Assembly (NCBI GenBank): GCA_012845835.1
Contig: JABAKD010000011.1
Span: 994,501 to 1,058,500 of the forward strand
Reading direction: 5' to 3'
Source: Undaria pinnatifida
Lineage: Eukaryota; Sar; Phaeophyceae; Laminariales; Alariaceae
Length of the DNA: 64,000 nucleotides
Part shown: in pieces, positions 12,701 to 24,700 of the stretch
Layout of the letters: every line of letters starts with the position of its first letter
How positions within the stretch are numbered: position 1 is the first letter of the stretch
Program-made: the position numbers and the translations under genes
Notes under the pieces: model-generated
What the model was told of the DNA's origin: nothing
The model's input: the letters and a program-made list of their open reading frames with translations, nothing else
Databases searched by the model: none

Positions 12701-15700
12701 CGCGACCAGCCAATTGGACCGCCCCAGAGCCCCAATATCCCTCCCGATACTAATTCCAAGTGTTTTTACAAAAATGGGTTTCCAGTTGTACAGGCGTTAT
12801 TATGGATGCTCCTAAACCGAGTACTCCACTGCACACTCCACTGCACCGGTATCTGCGAACTATGGGGAAACCCGGATGTCTAATGTGGCTGTTTGGTTCA
12901 TGCCGGACAGTCTTGTACGAAGTAATAGCGTAGCCGCGCTTGTATACCTCTTGGTTGGGTGAAATGTCGAGTGCCTCATCCACACAAAAGGTTCTACCGC
13001 CTGACATCCGACACAAAGGACTTTTCCTGGCGGTGCGCACTCGTTACGCTATTTTTTGTGGCCGTCACTTGCCAGGTGGGCTTTCTAGATCAACTCGGGG
13101 GAGGAGGTTTGCCCTCGGCGGCCTTCTGGACAAACCGTGGTCGAACGTACCATCTCCCCCCCTCCCCGCCCCCCGGGTAGTTAGCCTACGTTTTTTTCAC
13201 GCATAGGATTCAGCAAGCCGAGGTTATAGATGTCATCCCTCCACCCCCTGGGCACTTTCTTTCGTGTTTATCGCGCATATGTAGGATTAGGATTCCCGTT
13301 GCTCGTCAACTTTCGCCCGAAACGCGTTGCGTCTGTTGCTGTCTCGTGTTGTGTCTGTTTTTTTTTTTTCGCGCTGCTCAGGGGTCAGAGCTCCGGGCTC
13401 GGTGGCGAAACGTAAACGCTGACCAATCCAATGGCTGCCTCCCGCCGAACCTTCTCCACGCCTACCTGAGCATCATACTGGCGCTCATCGACGTGGGCAC
13501 ATGTCCGCAGTACTTCCGCATGAACAGAGTCAAGGTGGTCGGGGGAAACGGCCTCTTGGCTCTGGCCGTCCATTTCAAGTCCGGAGACAGGTGTGCATCG
13601 TCGTAAAATACCGCTCTGGGCGGAAACGTCAGGACCGTTTGATGATGACGTCATGATGCCCCAGGGATCCCTGTGTTTCGTCCATTCATGTCAACGCCCG
13701 ACCCGTGGTACGACAGAGCTATTAGTAACATTACGGTATACCACTTTTTGGCTTATTTTTTTTTTTGGATGGCATCGCTTCCTAACCCAAAATCGTCGGG
13801 ATTTCGTGTTTTTTTTTTTTTCCGCAGTTTCGTTTTTAACACCCATTACCACATGGGATTTCCCATCGGGTTGCACCTTTCGTTTTTCCCGAAAAATATC
13901 CCGAACTCAAGTAGCCTCAGAATAAAAAAGGAGTGAGTAGATGTCTTAACCTCCTAAAGTGAATAGATGTCTTAAACCTCCTAAAGTGAGGAGATGTCTT
14001 GAACCTCCTAAAGTGAAGAGATGTCTTGAACCTCCTAAGGTGAGGAACCTCAGAAAAATCAAGTGGCGTTCCTCTATCGTAGCACGCGTCTGAAGTCTTT
14101 TATTTTTGCCTGGGCGTGGGATACAGAGTCAGTGGTAAAAATGGAGGTACCAGGTATATGATAACACCACCACAGCACCGTCGTAACATCTCCCCCACCG
14201 TAGCTTTGGTCATGGGAAGGATGGCGAGAGGGGCACCCCTGGAGACTGTATACACCCCCACCCCCCCCCCCTCTTGCTACCGCCTCCTCCTCCATCTCAT
14301 GTGCTGGACATATGCTAGGATCAACGGTAGCAATTTTTGGCTGAAACGTTTTTCTTGTATCGCGGGGCTCCTCTTTACCCGAATTTGTCATAATTTCAAT
14401 GCCTATATCTATGTGTTGATATTTTTCGCTTGTATACCTAGGCCTTGGGATTCATTGTTCGTCGGGCATGATAGTACTTTGGTGTTTTCCGCCTTCCCCC
14501 CCCCCCTGTGCCCATGTGACACAGCAACAGAGAGTAGGAATCACACAGTAGAAGAAAATATGTGAAAATATTTTTTTGTCCTAGCGTCTTTTTTTCCTCG
14601 TGTGGAGCAGTCATGAAATGTCCGTTAAAGAAAATCACTGTTTTTTTTTTTGTTTTTTTTTGGGGGGTGGGGGCTATCGTAGAATCCTTCTTCAACATGC
14701 TGAATCCCATCCGCTCAGATTGCCCCAAGATAACGTCCGCTTTCGCTAGAATAAGCTTGCAAAGATGAGCATTGACCCTAAATTTATCGAAGCTCACAGC
14801 TGAAGCATTTATAACATTATTGTAAAACTGTTTCTCGGTCTGGAGTTACTTTGCTGTGATTGACGCTAAGTGAACAGCCGTACAGGCATCGGGATGGTGT
14901 TTTTATTAACGGACGACAGCGTGAGAGACGGCGGTTCCACTTCCTTCCCACTATTTATTTTGCCTGCGCAAGCGGGTGGATTGCCAGTGCGTGTGGCAGC
15001 ACCGTTTTCCCATGTCGAGTTCGCGGAATGTTTTCATCCGCATCGCATTCGGGACGAAAAAAAGGGCAGGGGGGTGAGACAAAGTGGATTGACGACAAGC
15101 TGAGTGTGTTTTTCTATCCCAAAATCGACGAGCTTTTGTGCTTACAGATCCCAGAGGCTAGCCTGTCGCATACTTCGAGAGCTGGCACGAGAGCCATTGG
15201 TGATCTACGAGCTTCTGAAGGCGGGTGTGGCGGAATACGTTTCACGTTTGCTGCCCAAGCTCAAAACTACGGCTACCGACAGGCTATTGGAGGTGAGCGA
15301 TAGGATATTGGTTAGGCGGCTGGAGGTGAGAGATAGGCTATTGGGGGTTGGGAGCGATAGGCCATTGGTGATGAGCGATATGCTATTTGAGGTGAACGAT
15401 ACTCTATTGGAGGTGAAAAATACGCTACTAGAGGTTACCGTTAGGCTATTGGAGGTAAAAGGTAGGCCGTTGGAGGTGAACAATAGACTAGGCTATTGAA
15501 GAATAGATTACTGGAAGTGAGTCATAGGCTATTGGGGGTGAGCAATAGGCCGTTGGAGATGACCGGTAGACTATTGGAGATGAAATATAGGCTGTTGGGG
15601 GCGAGCGCTAGCTACTAGACGTGACCGGTGACACATTAGAGGTGTACGACAGGCCATTGTAGGTAAACGGTAGGCTGGTGGAGTCATAGGTGATTTACGA

Positions 15701-18700
15701 ACTGCTTGCGGCGGGTGTGGGGAATACGTTTCATAGTTTGCTTCCCAAGCTAAAATTTAACGTCTACTGATAGTTTATTGGAGGTGAGCGATAGGCTATT
15801 GTCCAAGCTCTCGGAGGTAAGCGATAGGCTATTGGAGATGACCGGTAGGCTATTGGAGCCATTGGTCATATTATGAGCCGCTGAAGGCGCGCGTGGCAGA
15901 ATACGTTCAATGTTTGCTGCTCAAGCTCAAAATTACGTCTGCTGATAGGTTGTTGGAGGTGAGACGATACAGACGCCAGTGGAAGTAGAAGCCACGTTTC
16001 ATGCATGCTCACGGATGCGGTTTTCCTGTATTATCTGTGGGTCACAAACCATGATTGCCCGATAACCAGATCTCGTTTCGGCCCAAACCCATCCCATCTG
16101 GCGCCGTGGCACGCCTTTTCTTGCACTCCTATGGCGGGAGTGCAGATATATTTTGGGGCAGTTCTTCACAATAGGAAGCCCAGTTAAACTAAGCCCATTT
16201 TTTGTTTCGATCTAACCGTACGACCCCGCTTTTACTACCGCAAAAACATGACCCCACACTGAATTCAAGTAATTTCCCCCGAAACCGTGGGAGCAAATTT
16301 CAAAGAGACTAGTACTACAACAAACCGTGCACGCTAATGAGTGTACCCCTCCGCCATCCGTATCATGGCCCATACACTCCTAAGGCGCTGGATGCGCTGG
16401 ATTCCATGGCGTTTAGCGCGATGCGATTGTGCCTTCTCTGCTCTGCAAACCCGGCTGATCGCGGAGAAGGAAACTCCGCCCTTGTAGCCGCGCTGGTGGC
16501 GGAAGGCGACAGCATCGGAGGCCTGGAGTCGGAGGTCAGGGTGCCAACGAGCGAGATGGTAAGAATAAAGGGTTAGACTTCGTTTGCATAGGATTCCTTT
16601 TTTTTGTTTTCCCTTGGCTAAAGAACATCGCATGATAAGTGGCTGACGAATATGGTTACAATAGGTATCCCGACTTAAGAGCGCCCACGATAGGAGCAAT
16701 GTGTAGTTAAGAGCGCTTGTTGTGTGGGCTTGTCAAGGGGCGCTCTTAAATCGGGATACCCGCGTTAGTGGGTTTCTTTTTTTTTTACTGCGTGGCTGAC
16801 GAATATCGTATGTACGTGGTTGACCAATATGGCCCATCGGTTGACGAACATGTTGCGCGGTTTTTCTTTTTTTGGTTTTCTCTTGGTCTTCTTCATATAT
16901 GTGGGAATGTTGGTGCGTGATCGATGCTGAATCCTATGCTGCACATTGGCGTACAAGGCAAACGAAAAATAGTTCGTAAGAACGGGGACGTACCTTTTAA
17001 GAGTGGTTAGACTTCCCCCCTTCCCCCTCTTCATGGTACCAGACCCACTGTCGAACCCGTATTGGTTGAGGACATGTCGCCAAAGTGAAAAATCTTAATT
17101 TTTTTACTCTCAAGATACCAGCAAGCGAGAAGGTATCAACAAGGATGGGATGCTGTTTTTCGGAGGTGGATAGACCCCCTCCCCCCCCCTTCCCTCAGCT
17201 GGTACAAAAAGCCACTGTCGAAGAACATACTATACATTGGTTGACTTCTTTTTAATGGTCCAATTTTGCTCTCCAGCTCAACCCGTGAGAGGTTGTACCC
17301 TCAGCTACCCTCTAGACATGGTCATGGTCACAAATTTCTTCCCTTCTCCACGCACGGTACTTTCTATCGCGCATAGGGTTCAGCATTCCCGCTTTTCAGC
17401 TTACATGCTCGTCGGTTTGCATCGAATTTTGCCAACTCACGCTCTCGCGCTTTCGGCCTGTCAGTTTGAAAGAAAGATTACCTTGTGAGGCTCGAAACTA
17501 CGACCTCGACCTCAGTAGTTACGCGGCTTACTGCTGGACCACCGGGGACGCCGAAACTTGTTTGAGTATGCATTGCCAAACACAACCAAGCACAAAACCA
17601 AACGAACAACCAAACATAAACATGCACACCCCAGACAGATCACGGTCTAGATCATATACATAATATAGATAAACATATATAAAATCATTCCTTGAATATA
17701 GAGCCATTCCTTGGTGTCATGGACTTTGGTCAGGAGTTTTTTGTCTCGGCCTAAGTATGCGATTCGCGGAACTGGAATTCTCGGTCGAATATGGCTTGGT
17801 TCGAGCGCCGCCTTCGGGGGGCGGCTCCAACGCCCCTCGCCCTGCCGTGTCCGTTCCGCACATCGACGTGAACGCGGACGGGCGCCGAGCGAGACGAGCG
17901 AGTGTCGAGGAGGAATTTTGGAAAAATGTTGAATCTTAATGGCTGCAACGCCTGAATGATTTACAAAATTGGCATCATTTCTAAACGGTACGTGATAATG
18001 TTTGGAATTTTGCGGTGGCATACTCTCGAGCGTTAGTTTCTTTGCTGTACTTTTTTACTAGTTCGTTTGGTTTCTTGCTCGGCATTTTATTGCTTTTGTT
18101 TCTGCTCGTTTTGCCAGCTGGAAATTCAATTTTTTAGTGTGGGTTCACCTAAAACGTGACACAACTTACCGACGATATCCAACAACTTCGTGACACAAAT
18201 TACCGACGGCAAGACGTTTCGTGACAAAATAACTCCCAAATCATGATACTTTCACGTAACAGAATTTCGAGACAAAACCAAGCAGATAGAGCCGTCTCTT
18301 CGGCCTTTGGCCCTGGCTTTAGCACGGCCGCTGACACTCCAGGCAGCCTCTGCTGTAGGCATGAACGAATGCGGTTGATTCGCAGCGAACTATCCCGCTG
18401 TGCTCGCTTCTATGTGGCCATCGTCCATGCCTTTTCATGTCACCTCCCTTCTGTTTTGAGCTCGTCGTCGTACGGTTGAGGTACGAGGAAACCCGTACGT
18501 ACTCGGTGAGAACAGCAGTATGTACGACGAGCATGAACGCCAATTGACGACATTGGCAAGCACAAAGCAGCAGGTGTAGCAGCAGTAGCCGAAGGGCGAA
18601 ACGTCTAGCACATAATGCAGCAGCAAGTAGCAACCAGAACTACTACAGCAGATAGCTCAAAAGTGCAGTGCGAGTGCCGTTGGCAAGCTTAGTCGTACAC

Positions 18701-21700
18701 GCATCACTCTGTCCAATATATATAACAGAATCTCGAGACAAAACCAAGCAGACAGAAGAGCCGTCTCTTCGGCCTTTGGCCCTGGCTTTAGCACGGCCGC
18801 TGACACTCCAGGCAGCCTCTGCTGTAGGCATGAACGAGTGCGGTTGATTCGCAGCGAACTATCCCGCTGTGCTCGCTTCTATGTGCCATTGTCCATGCCA
18901 TTTCATGTCACCTCCCTTCTGTTTTGAGCTCGTCGTCGTACGGTTGAGGTACGAGGAAACCCGCACGTACTCGGTGAGAACAGCAGTATGTACGACAAGC
19001 ATGAACGCCAACTGACGACATTGGCAAACACACAACAGCAGGTGTACAGCAGTAGCCGAAGGGCGAAACGTCTAGCACATAATGCAGCAACAAGTAGCAA
19101 CCAGAACTACAGCAGATGGCTCAAAGTGCAGTGCGAGTGCCGTTCGTTGGCAAGTTTAGTCGTACACGCATCATTCTCAAGAGCCAACAAGAGGCAGGGC
19201 AGGGGCCCCCAACACAGAGACACGTGACAACCACGGCCAGCTGTCGATCGCGTAATTGGCCGGTAGTCCGTGCTTCGGTGGGTGTATCGGAAGTCGTTCG
19301 TAGTACTACTGCTGTAGACCGTCGAAAGACCACGTGACATGTGACACCTCGTTCTGGTGGCAGCCTCGCCAGTAGACCCCCCAAAATTTATTTTTCTTTT
19401 CTTTTTCTTGGCCCCATGCACCCATTTCCTTTCCTTTCTCTTCTTTGTTCTTTGTTTCTTTTTTCCAATTGACTTGCGTCTGTTGTGCGTATGCGTAGTG
19501 ATAGATACTACGTGTGATATTTACGTGGTAGTCTTTCTTGGGTGGCAAGCGGTATAGTCGGTTTTCCCAGGCGCGAGTAATGAGACGTATGCACCGGTAT
19601 GGACCTGGCACATCGTAGGGTGACTCCCGATTCCACTTTTATATGTTTCTGGTGGAGGCATGAATTGCGTCAGCTGTGATTTATGCGTGTACCACCTTGG
19701 GTTGTATGTGTTTTTCCCCAGGGTATTCCTTTGCTCCAGAGTAACTGGAACCAGTCCTGTGACCACGGACTGGATTGTGCGAGTTAATGTGAGAACAACA
19801 ACAACTGAATCATTGCCTGTTTCTTGACCTTTCAGCTGCTTCCTGCAAATAAATTTGGTTTTTTTTGCCAACACGATTTTGAACCCTATGCAAAGATCCT
19901 GTTTTGTTTTAATCAATTGTCAGCCGGCCGCCCCGGTGGTCTAGTGGTTTTACCCTCGAATACCTCCAACGTTTGGTTGTCCTTGAGTTCGACACCCACC
20001 ACGATGAATATGACCTAATTTGCAAAAATGCAATAAAAAAAAGAGATCAACTGCTGAGAGCGCCTGCTAGGTACAATTCGACGCGAGTCGACGAGGGAAG
20101 AAAATGCTCGATTCTCCTCGCGGTAAAAATGAAGGCACGTGCCGAAGTGGGGAGGGAGGAGGAGGGCCCGCTATGTGACCCCGGGTCTGAGTTACTACCA
20201 GGAGCGCGAGAATGGTGCGGGGATGATAAATGGGATGAAGAAAAAAAATGTTGCAAAGAAAGGTATATGATTATTTCTACCAGTAAATAATATGTCAGTC
20301 TCTGGGAAATACGCACGGCACCATCAGCAGTCGTCATGGTAGAGACACTCCGGATATTATGTATTGAGGGGACGCGTCCGATTTCGACAACGTGAAAGCA
20401 CCCACGAAGCAAAGATAGCAGACACACATATCCCGCCTTCTCGAGAAAAAACAGAGAAGAAGCGCTACGCCAACCTTCCGTAGTACGAGCAAAGCCACCC
20501 CCGCACCTATCTTAGACAACGCCGACGCAACGAGAGATCGCCCTCCTCTTCTTCGTTTTTCTCCTCGCCCGCAACCGCGCACACCAATCAATGCGACAGC
20601 CTTCACGTAACAAACAAAGCAATCTTCTTCCAAAACCTTGCCGGCTGACATGGCCCCATGTCGACGTTTGATGCAAACCGACTTTGCATCCTGTCGACTT
20701 CGAACCTCCATTGCCACGGGGACAGCAGTGCAGTCTCTTCATTAATGCCAAGGCCTCTTTCGTTTCGCCTAGAGGCGACGCAGGTTCTCAATAATACTAT
20801 TTTCGGTATTTTTGTTTGGTAGACGCCAACTTTTACTTGACGGCGCATTTAACATATTAATAGTGTGTTTCGCCTATCCTTGCCTTCTTTGTTGTATAAT
20901 ATGACGTTTTTTTCTGTCAAATCATGACTTTCATAATCCCATGTTCGTATTAAACTCTTGGCATTACTTTAAAGTTCAATGCATGCCAAATCGGGCAGCT
21001 ACACCTTAAGTTGTCGAAGTGCTGCCCTGCCCTACCCGAAGCATGGGCGCCGGCGAATGCCGGCGCCCATGCGGAGCCCTTGTAATATAGATAATACATA
21101 CCCTGGTACCATATAGATCATACATATCATATAGATCATATAGATTATATAGATCATATAGACCATACATACAGACCATGTACATCATGTAGACCATACA
21201 GATCATATAAATCATGTAGGTCATTTCATAATATACATCATATAGATCTTATAGATCATATAGATTGTATATATCATATATATCATACATACCACATAGA
21301 TCATACAGATTATATAGACCATATAGACCATATAGATCATATAGATCACATAGATCATCTGCAACAGATTATGTATCTGCTGCTATGAGATGTTGTCATG
21401 GACACGTGCAAACGGTAGAGGTGCACTGGCTCTTTTGTTTTGCCTTCTGAGGGTGGTGACTTAAGAAGCTCCTTGTATTATTGCTTTCGGAGGCAAAAAC
21501 CGATTGTCAGCAAACAAAAAAAATAATCTGATGAATATATATATTGAAAAAACAGAAATGACGAAATTCCGACAATTTTTGGTTAAGGAGGGTTAAGGAG
21601 CACCGTCATTCAGAAAACAAAAATTGCCAAAAAAAGGTATACCTTAATACTAGTAACACCTCGATCGTAGCACGAGCCGCAGGATCTGGAAATACACGGG

Positions 21701-24700
21701 TACAAATCCATTTTCCCTGGAAATATCTGCTGGATGATGCAGATCGCACGGCTCCCACGCGGCAGCATGAGCTATTAGCAGATTTTACAGCATATTCCTT
21801 GAAAGCTCTAAATCATCACATGGGGATAGATCATGACAGTTCATAATATATCATCTGTGATCTGCCTGATTCGTGAAAACATGCAAAACAAAACATGAAC
21901 GCGTGGTCAACGTAATAATGGCATAACACGTGTCGTAGTCTCAGAATTATTAGCCGGGGTTGTCGAAAAAACTTGACACGGCGCACGGTAAACGTATTGA
22001 TAGTAAGTGTGGTCTACGGTTGAGCTGACACAATAATTGTGATAATTTCTAGCTTGACGATGACTCCTCGTATGGTGTGGTGTAGGGGGGGTGTCTAGGG
22101 CCGGCCCATACGTGTGCGCAGCCCTCGATTGCGCGTGGATAGCAGCTCGTGGATCCCATGCCAATTCGATGCATAGCAGTAGTGATGTATAGCTAGCCAG
22201 AAAAACGCGGTGTTTACGAGTAAATCAGACTTTAGTTCTTGGCCCTTCTCTTTCCACTCACCTTCTCCGCCATACTTTGTTTCTTCGTCGTTGTGTTTGT
22301 TCGCTACGCAGGCCGAAGACCCCAGCCATTTTAGACAAAAAAATCGATGCTTTTTGGGCTAGGTCAGGTCGTTTTTTTCGTTCTTCTCCGTCCACTCCCT
22401 TTTTCTCCGACGCGTATATTTTTTCTTCTTTTTTTCCCCGTGCCACAAAAATTTTGTTTTGTTCGTTAGGCGGAAGAAACCGTTCGGCTTCAGTTGGGCC
22501 TACCGCACCTGGTCACCTCGCTGACAGATCTTCTGGAGGAGACGGATGTGCAGCTCTATCTTGCCGGACTTGTCATCCTGGGAAAGGTAATCAGCCTCGT
22601 GCTTTCTCGCTTTGTCCGGCATCGCTTCATGTTACGTGTGTACTGTTTCCGGCTTCGTTCCAATGCCGGGATTCCAGTGCGTTGCCGATAAACCGTGGCG
22701 TAAGGGATGTAAATCAGCCACGCACTCGCGGGGAGGATCGATCGCGAGTGCCATGTTAGGGTCGACGACGACTCTAGCAGCCTTGGGGCGCGTGTGTACG
22801 TTTTTTTTTCGGCACGCGTGCTGGCTGCGTGGCGATCCACTCGGCATGTGGTGGTTCTTTTTGTTGTTTTATTTGTACGCACGGGCAAAAGTAACAAAAA
22901 CCTTCGAGTCGTTCGACCCCCGCTCCCCGCCCCCGCCCTTGCCCAGCTTGCGAGCACCGTGTGTTATCACAGCGTCCTTCAAGAGCTTCTGGCGTACGCG
23001 GGAAGGGCGCTCGACTTGCTCGTCCAAGGCATTGAGAGTCAGGAGGCAATCGTGCCGGAAATGGCTCTCGCGTTGTTCTTGCAGCTGTGCTCCCGGCAAG
23101 AAGGTCCTCTAAACAAAAACAGCGCGTTAGGTTGCGACACAACCGGTCGCGCTTTCAAAGAAGGCGCAGCTGAAAAAGTGACACAGACTCTTAATAGGTC
23201 TTATCGTCTTTTTGTCTGGACTTTTTTTTCGCACGTTGTTGTCGGAGCTCTGCTGTCATCAAGAAGATTCGTGGGGAACCAAACAAAAACACCAACAAAA
23301 TTGCGCAATCGGGCACGCTCTCAAAAAAACGTGTAGCTAATACATTGCTGTAGGCGGTACGAGCCGTCTCACGCAAGGGGTGCAACATAAGTTATCTGAG
23401 CTTGTAAACATGAGGAGCTCAATAATCCTGCCCGAAACATGACGTCGAGACATCCGTTCGCGCAAGCTGACTAACCTTCTCTATGAGCTGGTCCTCAAAC
23501 AATTATATTCGTAAAATTATCATACTAACCTATAGTTCCACGCTTGAGTAGCTCAACCTGTCAGACACATTTAGTCAGTCCAACAACCGCAACCCGTACC
23601 GTGGGATGACCCGTATCGTCATGTCTAAATGATTTTTGGGGCTAGCTGTTCTTGCAGCTTTACTCCGGTAAAAAAGGCCCGCGAAGCTGCAAACTCTGTG
23701 CTGAAAACGAAGTCTGTTTGCTGCGCTCTCAAAGCAATGCGCAGTCGATACACTAGGCCTTATCGTATTCTCTGAGTAATGATTGTTGTTTTCGCTCCAA
23801 CGCCACTTTCTACCGATAGACGGTTTTCTTGGGGAAAAAACAAAAAGTACTCTAAACTCGTTTGAGCTATTGACCGTCGGTGTTACCTGCCCGGTTACTT
23901 GCGCGGTGGCTAATGTTTTTTTCCTGTGTGAGCTACTTTGTTTTTCCTGTAGCTTTACGAGAGCTTTGTTCAGGCTATACCTGGTGTATATAACCCATTG
24001 GTGTATATAACCCATAGGAACGCCTGTGTTCCCCCTTTTCCAGCTTGAGAGACCCCTTGGGTTTGTAGCCAACCACACCCCTGAGGGAAACCTGTTGTAC
24101 AACAGGTACAGCCGCCTCAGCCTCTCCTGGCTGGCCGTCGTGAGTAAGTGTCGGGATAGCACACGCCTTAAAACGATTTCTCTTTGTTGATCGCCCTCAC
24201 CTCAAGATGTTCCGTTCAGCCAAACGACCGGCCTTGCAGGAGGGGCTTGCACGGTTCTCATCTCACACCATATCTAAAAGAGAGGATCTACTCCGAAGAT
24301 ACACCCATCTTGTCATCAACGTATCACGAAGCAGCTTGCTTTTTCCCCTTAACGCAACGCAAAGCTCAGGAGGGCATCGATCGACACAAGTGACATGCGC
24401 GTCGAAGTTATCTTGCTATGTTACTCGCCCTCAACTCCTGACATGCCAATCAGTCGAAACAGAACTTTGGAACAACTTTTAGCCTAACCGATCCATGCCA
24501 TACCATTTACACAAACCGACCCGTGAAATACCATTTAGCCAAACCAACCCGTGACATACCATTTAGCCGAACCGACCCGTAACATACCATTCAGCCAAAA
24601 ACCGACCCTCATAAAGCCGTCATCTCCATCACACGACCAAACACCCTGTTATCCTTCAAAACGCAACGCAATGGTCACGAGGATTCGAAGCCAGCGACAC

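Larger units (their letters stand above)
13591..15147 (+). other. Intron 6 of the ARM-like gene
   Basis: It holds TIR family A copies at 13708-14082 and about 14310-14490, a partial family B element at about 14560-14682, and a short AGCTTGCAAAGATGAGCAT repeat at about 14755. No exon was seen. Confidence 0.45.
16559..22469 (+). other. Intron 8 of the ARM-like gene (5.9 kb)
   Basis: No exon was found in any phase-compatible frame. It contains a 97 bp fold-back element (16664-16760), SINE-2 (17345-17555), a GC-rich unassigned block (17700-18010), a 466 bp tandem duplication (18258-19180), a tRNA-like head (19925-20005), an unassigned block (20380-20880) and an ATAGATCAT minisatellite (21085-21362). 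Confidence 0.5.

Noticed and set aside
17700-18010. GC-rich block with frames on both strands (LEFSVEYGLVRAPPSGGG and its mirror)
   Set aside because: Both strands are open because of base composition; no splice signals and no family. It may be a repeat head.
19925-20005. A tRNA gene with a near-perfect A box
   Set aside because: No cloverleaf can be drawn, and it resembles the SINE-2 head.
20334-20717. Minus-strand 127-codon frame in intron 8
   Set aside because: Hydrophobic and Arg-rich stretches but no recognisable domain or splice context.
21085-21362. A CRISPR-like or origin-like array
   Set aside because: Units are too short and contiguous with no spacers; it is a simple minisatellite.
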